From Mycobacteriales bacterium (GTDB taxonomy: Bacteria > Actinomycetota > Actinomycetes > Mycobacteriales > CADCTP01): a stretch of DNA of 56,320 nucleotides. Location: assembly GCA_035995165.1 (NCBI GenBank), contig DASYKU010000110.1, positions 1-56,320 on the forward strand, written 5' to 3'. The notes below the pieces were generated by a model, which searched no databases, had not been told where the DNA came from, and saw only the letters and a program-made list of their open reading frames with translations. The translations under genes were made by a program, and so were the position numbers. Below are positions 25,610 to 32,945 of the stretch, one piece after another (the stretch's first letter is position 1; each line of letters starts with the position of its first letter).

Positions 25610-26275
25610 ATGCGATCGCTCAGTAAAGACAGTCCGATCGTTCAGGAGCCGGGCGAGCTCCTCGTCGAACACCGGGGTCGCGTCCGCTGGGTGACGCTCA
25701 ACCGGCCGCACCGGCTCAACGCCTTCACCTGGGACCTGCGCGACCGCCTGCTGGCGGCGCTCACGGTCGCACCGGGCGACGACCTCGACGCGATCGTCCT
25801 CACCGGCGCCGGCCGGGGTTTCTGCGCCGGCGTCGACCTGGACGTGCTGCGGGACGAGGCGGACGTGCCCCCGCCCGCACGCCGGGCCGACCTGGAGCGG
25901 GCCCAGCAGATCGTGCAGCTGATGAGCGGCGCGCCCTGCCCGGTCGTCGCGGCGGTCAACGGCGTCGCCGCCGGCGGCGGCTGGGGGCTGGCGCTGGCGG
26001 CCGACGTGGTGGTCGCGGTCGAGTCCGCCCGGTTCGTGACCGCCTTCGTCCAGCTCGGGCTCGTCCCCGATCTGGGCTTCGGCTACCACCTGACCCGGCG
26101 GGTCGGGCCGATGGCGGCGAAGTCGATCATCATGCGCGGGCGCCGGCTGGACGCCGCCGAGGCGCTGGCGCTCGGGGCGGTCGACGTCGTGGTGCCCGCC
26201 GGCGAGCTGGTCGCCCGGGTCGAGGCGCTGCTGCCGGGGATCGTCGCCGACGGCAAGCGACCGGCCGCGCGATGA
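25610..26275 (+). CDS. Enoyl-CoA hydratase/isomerase family protein, short C-terminus
   Basis: 221 residues from ATG 25610. The crotonase core is intact: LTGAGRGFCAGVDLDVLRDE and VNGVAAGGGWGLALAADVVV, with VQLGLVPDLGFGYHLTRRVG holding the second active-site region. It ends about 40 residues earlier than normal (after ALLPGIVADGKRPAAR), so the C-terminal helices that help form the trimer and cover the active site are missing. The stop is embedded in the ATG of the next gene (ATGA at 26272-26275), so the shortening looks settled rather than a fresh frameshift. Confidence 0.85.
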   Translation: MRSLSKDSPIVQEPGELLVEHRGRVRWVTLNRPHRLNAFTWDLRDRLLAALTVAPGDDLDAIVLTGAGRGFCAGVDLDVLRDEADVPPPARRADLERAQQIVQLMSGAPCPVVAAVNGVAAGGGWGLALAADVVVAVESARFVTAFVQLGLVPDLGFGYHLTRRVGPMAAKSIIMRGRRLDAAEALALGAVDVVVPAGELVARVEALLPGIVADGKRPAAR

Positions 26276-27297
26276 AGGTCGGCTACGTCCTGGACACCCA
26301 CTTCGGCCCGTACCGGCAGCCGGTGCCCGCCCCGGCACTCACCCGGACCCGGCTGGAACTGCTGGCCGAGGAGGCCCGCCGGGCCGACGCGGCCGGCTTC
26401 GAGGGCGTGTACGTCCCCGACCGGCACGCCCGGACGGAATGCGCGGTGGCCTCGCCGCTGGTCCTGCTGTCCGCCCTGGTGCCGCACGTGCCCCGGGCCC
26501 GGCTGGGCGTCTTCTCGCTCGTGCTCACCGCGTACCACCCGATGCTGGTGGCCGAGGAGGCCGCGCTGGTCGACCTGCTCAGCGCCGGCCGGCTGACCCT
26601 GACGATCTCGATGGGCTACCACGAGGCGTACTGGCGGCAGTTCGGGATCGACGGCCGGCAGCGGATGTCCCGGTTCGAGGAGTCGATCGACATCCTCAAG
26701 CTGGCCTGGCGGGGCGAGCCGTTCAGCTACGACGGGCGGCGCTTCCCGCTGGACCGGGTGCTGTGCACGCCCCCGCCGTACCAGCCGGGCGGGCCGCCGC
26801 TCTGGATCGGCGGGGAGTCCGGCAAGCAGATCTCCCGGGCCGCCCGGCTGGCCGAGGGCTGGGCGGCCGGCATCACGCCGCTGGACCCGGCCCGGTGGGC
26901 GGCCAAGGTGGAGCGGTACCGGACCGAGGCCGGCGAGCTCGGCCGGCCGTCCGAGGTCGTGCTCATGCGGGACGCGTACCTGGCCGAGGACTACGCGACC
27001 GCGGCCGCGCTGGCCGGCCCGGGCATCGTCGGCGAGCAGCTCTTCTACTTCCAGGAGAACGGGCTGCAGCCGATGAACCGGGACTTCGCCTCGGCGGCGG
27101 ACTTCACCATCGACAAGCTCCGCCCGCACGTCGTGATCGGCGGACCGGCCGACTGCCTCGAGCAGATCCAGCGGCTGGAGGCCGACTTCGGGGTGGACAC
27201 GCTGCTGCTGCGGCTGCGCCGGCCGCTCGGCCCGGAGCCGGAGCAGGTGCTGGAGTCGATCGACCGGTTCGCGGCCGACGTCCTGCCTCACGTCTGA
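26272..27297 (+). CDS. LLM-class flavin-dependent (probably F420) oxidoreductase
   Basis: 341 residues. The luciferase-like fold is shown by AGFEGVYVPDRHARTECAVA, LGVFSLVLTAYHPMLVAEEA, and RLTLTISMGYHEAYWRQFGI, then PLWIGGESGKQISRAARLAE, a common flavin phosphate-binding segment. It is likely an F420- or FMN-dependent reductase or monooxygenase acting on a pathway intermediate. It is coupled to the short hydratase upstream and converges with the 27288 gene (10-bp tail overlap). Confidence 0.85.
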   Translation: MKVGYVLDTHFGPYRQPVPAPALTRTRLELLAEEARRADAAGFEGVYVPDRHARTECAVASPLVLLSALVPHVPRARLGVFSLVLTAYHPMLVAEEAALVDLLSAGRLTLTISMGYHEAYWRQFGIDGRQRMSRFEESIDILKLAWRGEPFSYDGRRFPLDRVLCTPPPYQPGGPPLWIGGESGKQISRAARLAEGWAAGITPLDPARWAAKVERYRTEAGELGRPSEVVLMRDAYLAEDYATAAALAGPGIVGEQLFYFQENGLQPMNRDFASAADFTIDKLRPHVVIGGPADCLEQIQRLEADFGVDTLLLRLRRPLGPEPEQVLESIDRFAADVLPHV

Positions 27298-27842
27298 GCG
27301 GGCCGCTCCCCGGCGCGGGCCGCCATCCCGGCCACGATCCGCCGATGGGCCGGGCTGGTCAGCAACGCGGTCTGCAGGTCGCTCTCGAGCGCGAGCGCCG
27401 CGGTGAGGTCGGCCCCGGCGACCGAGTCGACCATCCGCTTGGTGCTGGCCAGGGCGCCGCCGGCGAACGACCCCAGCTCGGCGGCGAGCGCCGCGGCGGC
27501 GGCCTCGGCGTCGTCGGCGGTCTCGATCGCGAGCCCCAGCCGGACCGCGTCGGCGCCGGTGGCCGCGCCGTCCCAGACCGCGTCGGTGGCGGTGACGACC
27601 AGGTCGCAGGCGCCCAGGACGGTCGCCGCGGCCGGGGTCACCCGGCCGGTGGCGACGCCGACCGAGATCAGGTCGTACGCGCCCAGCTCCGCCGCCAGCC
27701 GGGCCGCCTCCGCGGGCGCCGGATCCGGCTGTCCCACCGACACGACGACGACCTCGGCGTCGTCGCCGCGGGGAGCCCGCCCGCGCAGCCGGGCCGGGGT
27801 CGCGCCGGTCACGACGACGCGGCGGGGTCGGGTGTCGCTCAC
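27288..27842 (-). CDS. Degenerate crotonase-like protein
   Basis: 184 residues from GTG 27842 (GTGA overlap with the CoA-transferase gene). Only parts of the enoyl-CoA hydratase fold can be seen: GACDLVVTATDAVWDG resembles the strand after the oxyanion hole, VRLGLAI the following loop, and GGALASTKRMVDSVAGADL the C-terminal helices. The N-terminal half and the oxyanion-hole glycines are not recognisable. It is either a decayed hydratase or a non-catalytic partner, perhaps completing the C-terminally short hydratase at 25610 (speculative). The call is uncertain. Confidence 0.5.
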   Translation of the reverse strand: MSDTRPRRVVVTGATPARLRGRAPRGDDAEVVVVSVGQPDPAPAEAARLAAELGAYDLISVGVATGRVTPAAATVLGACDLVVTATDAVWDGAATGADAVRLGLAIETADDAEAAAAALAAELGSFAGGALASTKRMVDSVAGADLTAALALESDLQTALLTSPAHRRIVAGMAARAGERPAQT

Positions 27843-28651
27843 GGTGCTGCCTCCCGGAAGCTGGGGGATGTCTTCCACGCCCGGGCCAGGGTGCCGAGCG
27901 CGGCGGTGCGGCCGACCGGATCCTCCAGCCCGGACAGGCCGAGCGGGTCGACGACCCGGCGCAGGAGGTCGAGCTCCTCGGCCGACGGCTCCGGGATCGG
28001 GCGGGCGCCGTCCTGTGCGACCGGGAAGCCGGTCAGCTCGGCGAGCTCGGCCGCGGACACCGACGTGCCGCGGCCGGTCACCAGCGTCGAGTCCCCGGGT
28101 CGTTCCAGGACGGCGAGCGGGGTGATCACCCGGGCCAGCCGGCCGCGCCCGCCGGGCCGTGGCGCGGTGACCGTGTCGACCTCGGGCACGAGGGACGCGG
28201 GATCGTGCCGCGGCAGGTACGCGACGACCCGGCCGGCCCGTTCCAGCAGGTCCGGCAACGCCACCGGCCCGACGAGGTGCCGGATCCCGCGCGGGCTGCG
28301 AACCAGCTCGGTGTTGATGCGCAGCCGCTCGTCGACCTGGGCCGGCCGGACGAACTGCAGCGTCACCGCTCCGGCCGCGATGGCATCGAGAATGTCCATT
28401 CTGGACAGTCGGGCCCGCGCGCTACCGCCGCCGGACCAGGGGCGGACGAGGTAGTCGGCCAGGTCCCGGGCGGCCGGGTCCAGCGCCCCCGGCATCAGCA
28501 GCCGTACGGCGGGGGCGTGCAGTTCCCGGGCGAGCAGGACGGCGGCCAGCGCCAGCGGGGTCCCGACGCCGACGACGACGCTGTCGTCGGGAGCGACCTC
28601 CCGGGCGAGCGCGACGATCAGCCGCTCCCGCTCGCCGGCCGGGCCGGTCAC
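27839..28651 (-). CDS. CoA-transferase beta subunit (GctB/IpdB-like)
   Basis: 270 residues from GTG 28651, overlapping the alpha-subunit stop (GTGA). It shows the family I pattern: SVVVGVGTPLALAAVLLARE at the N-terminus and GAVTLQFVRPAQVDERLRIN, equivalent to the FxGAAQVDxxGNxN stretch of GctB/IpdB proteins. IpdAB, despite its homology to CoA transferases, is a ring-opening hydrolase in mycobacterial steroid breakdown; whether this pair transfers CoA or opens a ring cannot be told from sequence alone. Confidence 0.78.
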   Translation of the reverse strand: MTGPAGERERLIVALAREVAPDDSVVVGVGTPLALAAVLLARELHAPAVRLLMPGALDPAARDLADYLVRPWSGGGSARARLSRMDILDAIAAGAVTLQFVRPAQVDERLRINTELVRSPRGIRHLVGPVALPDLLERAGRVVAYLPRHDPASLVPEVDTVTAPRPGGRGRLARVITPLAVLERPGDSTLVTGRGTSVSAAELAELTGFPVAQDGARPIPEPSAEELDLLRRVVDPLGLSGLEDPVGRTAALGTLARAWKTSPSFREAAP

Positions 28652-29322
28652 GGCCGCGCTCCCGCCGCGTCGATCAGGTCGAGGTCGGGCGGGTACGCCC
28701 CGGCCATCCCCAGCGGCCGCGCCCCGCCCGGCTGGACCGCGACGGCGGTCACCTCGGCCGCGGGCAGCAGCAGGACCGACCCCGGCGGTGCGACCCGGAC
28801 CCGGCGCTCCACCGTCACCAGCACCCGGTCGGCCGCGCCGGCCAGCAGGCGGTCGTCCTCCTCCATCGCGTCCAGCGGGCAGCTGTGGACGTCGCCGGCG
28901 CCGTCGATCAGCGCGGCGTGCAGCAGGCACACGTCGTACCGGGCGGCGGGGACCGGACGGCCGAACGCGTCGGGCAGCGTGGCGACGCCGGTGGCGGTCG
29001 CCCGCAGCGCCGCCCAGTACTCGAACTCCGTACGGAGCCGGCGGTCGAGGTCGTCCGTTGTGGACAGTGCCCGGCTGATGCCGAGCACGTCCCGGCCGAG
29101 GTAGCCGTACTCCAGCTCGGCCAGGCAGCCGGCCGCGGCCAGGATCTCCGCGTCCAGCGAGGCGAGGAAGGCCGAGTAGCGCAGCGACCGCCGCCCGGCG
29201 GCGGCCACGGCCCGGACCAGGGCGATCGGCTTGCGCCACAGCGGCAGCCCGCCGGCCACGACCCGGTCGCCGTCGCGCACCAGCGCGGCGAGCGCGGCGA
29301 GCGGCGGCCCGGCGTCGGTCAT
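28648..29322 (-). CDS. CoA-transferase alpha subunit (GctA/IpdA-like)
   Basis: 224 residues. N-terminal DRVVAGGLPLWRKPIALVRA corresponds to the IpdA segment with GGxxxxRKPMAFVR; later CLLHAALIDGAGDVHSCPLD and AADRVLVTVERRVR match the GctA core. It is shorter than GctA (~300) or IpdA (~290). Start overlaps the dehydrogenase stop (ATGA) and its own stop overlaps the beta-subunit start, so all four genes 30476-27288 are translated as a coupled string. Confidence 0.78.
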   Translation of the reverse strand: MTDAGPPLAALAALVRDGDRVVAGGLPLWRKPIALVRAVAAAGRRSLRYSAFLASLDAEILAAAGCLAELEYGYLGRDVLGISRALSTTDDLDRRLRTEFEYWAALRATATGVATLPDAFGRPVPAARYDVCLLHAALIDGAGDVHSCPLDAMEEDDRLLAGAADRVLVTVERRVRVAPPGSVLLLPAAEVTAVAVQPGGARPLGMAGAYPPDLDLIDAAGARP

Positions 29323-30476
29323 CCGGCCGGGCGGTCGCGCGGCATTCCGAGCGACCGCGCGACGAACGACTTGGACACCTCGTTGGTGCTCGGCCCGAGC
29401 AGGGCGACGTGCGCGTCCCGGAAGTAGCGCTGCATCGGCGTCTCCATCAGGTAGCCCTGCCCGCCGAGGATGCGCATGCCGGCGTGGCTGGCGGCGAAGC
29501 CGGCCTCGGTCGCCGCGACCTTGGCCATCATCGAGAAGCGGGCGGCGGCCGGGTCGCCCGCGTCCTGGAGGCGGGAGGCCTCGTACAGGAGCTGGCGGGC
29601 CGACTCCAGCGCGATCGCCGCGTCCGCGACGTAGTGCTGGATGACCTGGTTCGCGCCGATGGGGCGGCCGAACGCCTCGCGCTGGCCGGCGTACGCGATC
29701 GCGTCGTCGAGGGCGGCCCACCCGTTCCCCAGGGCCCAGGCCCCGGCCAGGATGCGTTCCTTGTTGAGCATCGGCACCAGGACCCGCCAGCCGTTGCCGA
29801 CCTCGCCGAGCACCTGGTCGGCGGAGACCCGGACGTCGTCGAGGAACACCTCGTTGGTGCCGGTCGAGCGCAGGCCCAGCGGCCGCAGCGGCCGGACCTC
29901 CAGACCGGGCGCGGTCGTCGGCACCAGGAACACCGTCAGCCCGTCGCTGCGCCGCTCCTCCCGGCTGGTCCGGGCCAGCAGGACGAGGTGGTCGGCGACC
30001 TGGGCCGAGGTGATGTACGTCTTCTGCCCGTTGAGCACGAAGTCCGCGCCGTCCCGGACGGCCGAGGTGCGCAGGGCGAACAGGTCGCTGCCGCCGCCGG
30101 GCTCGGTGAACGCTCCGGACAGCCGGATCTCGCCCCGGGCGATGCGCGGCAGGAACCACGCCCGCTGCTCCGGGGTGCCGGACCTGTCGATCGTCAGGCC
30201 GCCGAAGCAGACGGTGATGAGGAACGCGAACGCGGCGGCCACCGAGTGCCGGGCCAGCTCCTCCATCACCAGCGTGGTCTCCAGCAACCCGGCGCCCTGC
30301 CCGTCGAACTCCTCCGGCAGCGGCAGGCCGAGCAGCTCGCTGTCGGCCAGGGCCTTCCAGATCTCCTCGGGGAAGCGACCCTCCTCGTCCCAGGCCCGGA
30401 CCAGGTCCCGGTCGGCGGTGCGGGCGCACAGGGTGCGCACGGTGTCCTGGAGGGCGCGCTGCTCGGCGGTCAGCAT
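29319..30476 (-). CDS. Acyl-CoA dehydrogenase
   Basis: 385 residues from ATG 30476 (GGAG ten bases upstream); an in-frame TTG at 30515 would add 13 residues and press against the operator. FAD motifs are LSGAFTEPGGGSDLFALRTS and LNGQKTYITSAQ; the C-terminal helix region is GGQGYLMETPMQRYFRDAHV followed by LLGPSTNEVSKSFVARSLG. The tail GPSTNEVSK departs from the usual GGTxEIQR. It introduces a double bond in an acyl-CoA using ETF. It is the first gene of the operon with the CoA-transferase pair. Confidence 0.9.
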   Translation of the reverse strand: MLTAEQRALQDTVRTLCARTADRDLVRAWDEEGRFPEEIWKALADSELLGLPLPEEFDGQGAGLLETTLVMEELARHSVAAAFAFLITVCFGGLTIDRSGTPEQRAWFLPRIARGEIRLSGAFTEPGGGSDLFALRTSAVRDGADFVLNGQKTYITSAQVADHLVLLARTSREERRSDGLTVFLVPTTAPGLEVRPLRPLGLRSTGTNEVFLDDVRVSADQVLGEVGNGWRVLVPMLNKERILAGAWALGNGWAALDDAIAYAGQREAFGRPIGANQVIQHYVADAAIALESARQLLYEASRLQDAGDPAAARFSMMAKVAATEAGFAASHAGMRILGGQGYLMETPMQRYFRDAHVALLGPSTNEVSKSFVARSLGMPRDRPAG

Positions 30477-30530
30477 CGGGTCGATCAGCTCCAGGATGCT
30501 CGGGGCGGCGATCAATCGCTCGCTCTATGG

Positions 30531-30548
30531 TGAGCGGACGCTCAGCGT
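30531..30548. promoter_or_regulatory. Operator-like palindrome, site E
   Basis: TGAGCGGACGCTCA (30531-30544) is a perfect inverted repeat of six-base arms around GA, followed by GCGT. It shares GAGCGGACGCTC with site C. It lies 55 bp upstream of the minus-strand dehydrogenase start (30476) in the divergent gap with the double-length dehydrogenase. Confidence 0.55.
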
Positions 30549-30619
30549 AAGATGCCGAGTGCCGACGGTCAAAGGCGGTTGGATCCCGTTGACGGTAGCT
30601 CAGCGCGCTCGTTAGTGTG

Positions 30620-30637
30620 AGTGAACGTTCGTTCGCA
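30620..30637. promoter_or_regulatory. Operator-like palindrome, site F
   Basis: AGTGAACGTTCGTTCGCA: the inner bases TGAACG/CGTTCG align with sites B-D (shared GAACGTTCGTTCGC core). It lies 33 bp upstream of the double-length dehydrogenase start (30670). The pair E and F mirrors the pair B and C at the other transporter/thiolase divergent promoter. Confidence 0.58.
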
Positions 30638-30669
30638 TAGTCGACGATGGTGTCCGCGAAGGGGTGGCG

Positions 30670-32907
30670 ATGGGCGCACCGGAAGCGGTGTCGGAGCGGC
30701 CCGCCTTCTACGCGCCGCCCGAGGACGTGCTGCTCCGCCGAGCCGCCCTCCGGCGGTTGCTGACGGACCGGCACGGCCCGGCCGCGGTGCACCCGCGGAT
30801 CGTCGGCGACGAGCCGGCCGACCCGGCGCTGTGGCGGGAGCTGGCGGCGGAGATGGGCGTCTGCGCCGTGCTCGTGCCGGCCGAGCTGGACGGCCTCGAC
30901 CTCGGGTACGCCGACCTCGCCATGATCGCGGGTGAGCTGGGCGCGGTGCTCTACGGCGGCCCGTTCTGGGGCACCGCGGTGCTCGCCCTGCCCGCGCTGC
31001 TCGCCGTCCGGGACGAGCCGGGAGAAGCCGCCGACCTCGTCCGGGCCGCGGCGGCCGGCGAACTGACCCTCGCCCTCGCCTTCCGCGGCGCCACGGCGAC
31101 CCTGCCCCGAGAGGTGGACGGTCGGCTCAGCGGGCGGGCCGCGCTCGTGGTGGACGCGGATGCCGCCGACGTGCTGTGCGTGGTGGCGGCGAGCGGGGAC
31201 GGGCTCGGGCTGTTCGCGGTCGACCGGGCCGACGCCGGGGTGGTTCCGGTGGAGAGCATCGACCCGACCCGCCGGCTGGCCGACGTCACGTTCGGCGGCG
31301 CCCCGGCCCGGCGGCTGGCCGGTGACGCCGGGACCCGACACGCGATCGCGGCCGCCGTCCGCGCCGGCCGGATCGCCGCGGCCGCGGAGGCCGTGCGCGG
31401 CGCCGAGGAGACCCTCCGGCTGGCCGTCGCGTACGCCCGGCAGCGCGTCCAGTTCGGCCGGCCGATCGGCGTGCACCAGGCCGTCAAGCACAAGTGCGCC
31501 GACGGGCTCATCGCGGTGGAGACGGCGAAGGCGACGCTCGGCTATGCCTGTGCCGCGGCCGACGACGGTGCGCCCGGCGCGGACGACGCGGTGCTGGCGG
31601 CGAAGGTGACCGCGACGGACGCGTACGTCCGGGTCGCGGCCGACTCCATCCAGATCCACGGGACCTTCGGGTACACCCGCGAGGCGCTGCCCCAGTCGTA
31701 CTTCCGCCGGGCCCGCTGGCTCTCGCTGCAGCTCGGCTCGGCCGGCCCGGACCGCTCCGCGCTCGCCGCGTCCGTGCTGGCCGAGCCGGCCGGGGACGAG
31801 CTGTTCCCGGCCCGGATGCCGGCCGCGGACGACCCGCGCCGGGAGCCGGTCCGGGAATGGCTGGGGGAGCACCCGGCGCCGACCGGGCGGGACCTGCTGG
31901 ACGGCGGCTACCTGGTGCCGCACTGGCCGCCGCCGACCGGGCTCGGCGCGAGCGGCGACCACCTCGTGGTCATCGAGCAGGAGCTGGGCCGGGCCGGCGT
32001 CGCGCGGCCGCCGTACCCGCTCGCCCGCGACTTCGTCGCCCCGCTCATCGCCGGGTCCGGTTCGCCGGCGCAGCAGGACCGCTACCTGGGCCCGATGCTC
32101 AGCGGCGAGGAGATCTGGTGCGAGCTGTTCAGCGAGCCGGAGGCCGGTTCCGACCTCGCGTCGCTGACCACGTCGGCCACCCGCTCCGGCGACGGCTACC
32201 TGGTCAACGGCGTGAAGATCTGGACCTCACAGGCGCACCTGGCCACCTGGGGCCTGCTGCTGGCGCGTACCGACCCGGACGCGCCCAAGCATCGGGGCAT
32301 CTCGTGCTTCGTGGTGTCGATGTCGGCGCCGGGGGTGACGCTGCGGCCGATCGCCAGCATGGAGAACGAGCCGAAGTGGTGCATGGTCTTCCTGGACGAC
32401 GTCCGGCTGACCGACGAGGACCGCATCGGCGCGGAGAACGCGGGCTGGCGGATCGCCCTGGACGTCCTCGCCAACGAGCGGCTGTCCATGTCGGCCACCC
32501 CGGGCCTGCTGTGGGGGGAGGGGCCGACCTTCGCCGACCTGCTCGGCGTGGCCCGCGGCCTCGACCTGCCCGACGACCTGCGGCAGCGGCTGGCCACCGG
32601 GTACGCCGAGGCCCTCGCGCTGCACGTCATGCGGACCGAGGCGCTCGGCGGTCTCGGCTACGCCAGCAGCCGGGACCCGGAGACCGTGCCCGAGGTACGC
32701 CGGGCGCTGGCCGACGCGCACGGGCAGGCGATGCTGGAACTCTGGCGGGACCTGTACGGCGACGCCGGCGTCGCGCTCGATCCCGCCGGTCCGGACGACT
32801 GGAGCCGGCACTACTTCGCCGCGCGCTCGCTGACCCTCGGCGGCGGTACGTCGGAGATCCAGCGCAACATTTTGGCCGAGCGCGTGCTGGGTCTTCCGCG
32901 CGCATGA
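30670..32907 (+). CDS. Double-length fused acyl-CoA dehydrogenase (FadE34-like)
   Basis: 745 residues, two acyl-CoA dehydrogenase domains in one chain; ATG 30670 is preferred over GTG 30664 on ribosome-site spacing (AAGGGG). Domain 1 (about 15-365) keeps the C-terminal helical part (RQRVQFGRPIGVHQAVKHKC) but has a weak FAD region. Domain 2 (about 385-745) is complete: CELFSEPEAGSDLASLTTSA, NGVKIWTSQAHLATWG, and GGGTSEIQRNILAERVLG. M. tuberculosis FadE34 (ChsE3) has this architecture and acts on a sterol side-chain CoA ester, replacing an alpha2beta2 heteromer. A bulky or branched acyl-CoA is therefore plausible. Its stop overlaps a possible upstream start of the mutase gene. Confidence 0.9.
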   Translation: MGAPEAVSERPAFYAPPEDVLLRRAALRRLLTDRHGPAAVHPRIVGDEPADPALWRELAAEMGVCAVLVPAELDGLDLGYADLAMIAGELGAVLYGGPFWGTAVLALPALLAVRDEPGEAADLVRAAAAGELTLALAFRGATATLPREVDGRLSGRAALVVDADAADVLCVVAASGDGLGLFAVDRADAGVVPVESIDPTRRLADVTFGGAPARRLAGDAGTRHAIAAAVRAGRIAAAAEAVRGAEETLRLAVAYARQRVQFGRPIGVHQAVKHKCADGLIAVETAKATLGYACAAADDGAPGADDAVLAAKVTATDAYVRVAADSIQIHGTFGYTREALPQSYFRRARWLSLQLGSAGPDRSALAASVLAEPAGDELFPARMPAADDPRREPVREWLGEHPAPTGRDLLDGGYLVPHWPPPTGLGASGDHLVVIEQELGRAGVARPPYPLARDFVAPLIAGSGSPAQQDRYLGPMLSGEEIWCELFSEPEAGSDLASLTTSATRSGDGYLVNGVKIWTSQAHLATWGLLLARTDPDAPKHRGISCFVVSMSAPGVTLRPIASMENEPKWCMVFLDDVRLTDEDRIGAENAGWRIALDVLANERLSMSATPGLLWGEGPTFADLLGVARGLDLPDDLRQRLATGYAEALALHVMRTEALGGLGYASSRDPETVPEVRRALADAHGQAMLELWRDLYGDAGVALDPAGPDDWSRHYFAARSLTLGGGTSEIQRNILAERVLGLPRA

Positions 32908-32945
32908 GGCCGCCAGTGACACCGTCGGAAAGGGGCCCGGTCGGG

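Noticed and set aside
27839-29322. Firm assignment of the CoA-transferase pair as IpdAB
   Set aside because: Both subunits are shorter than IpdA/IpdB and no other ring C/D genes (ipdC, ipdF, fadE30-like set) are present, so only family membership is claimed.
8397-30637. Chance palindromes in GC-rich DNA
   Set aside because: Six related sites only in four divergent gaps, none noticed inside coding regions, is unlikely to be chance. I could not compute a probability; a genome-wide scan is needed to settle it.
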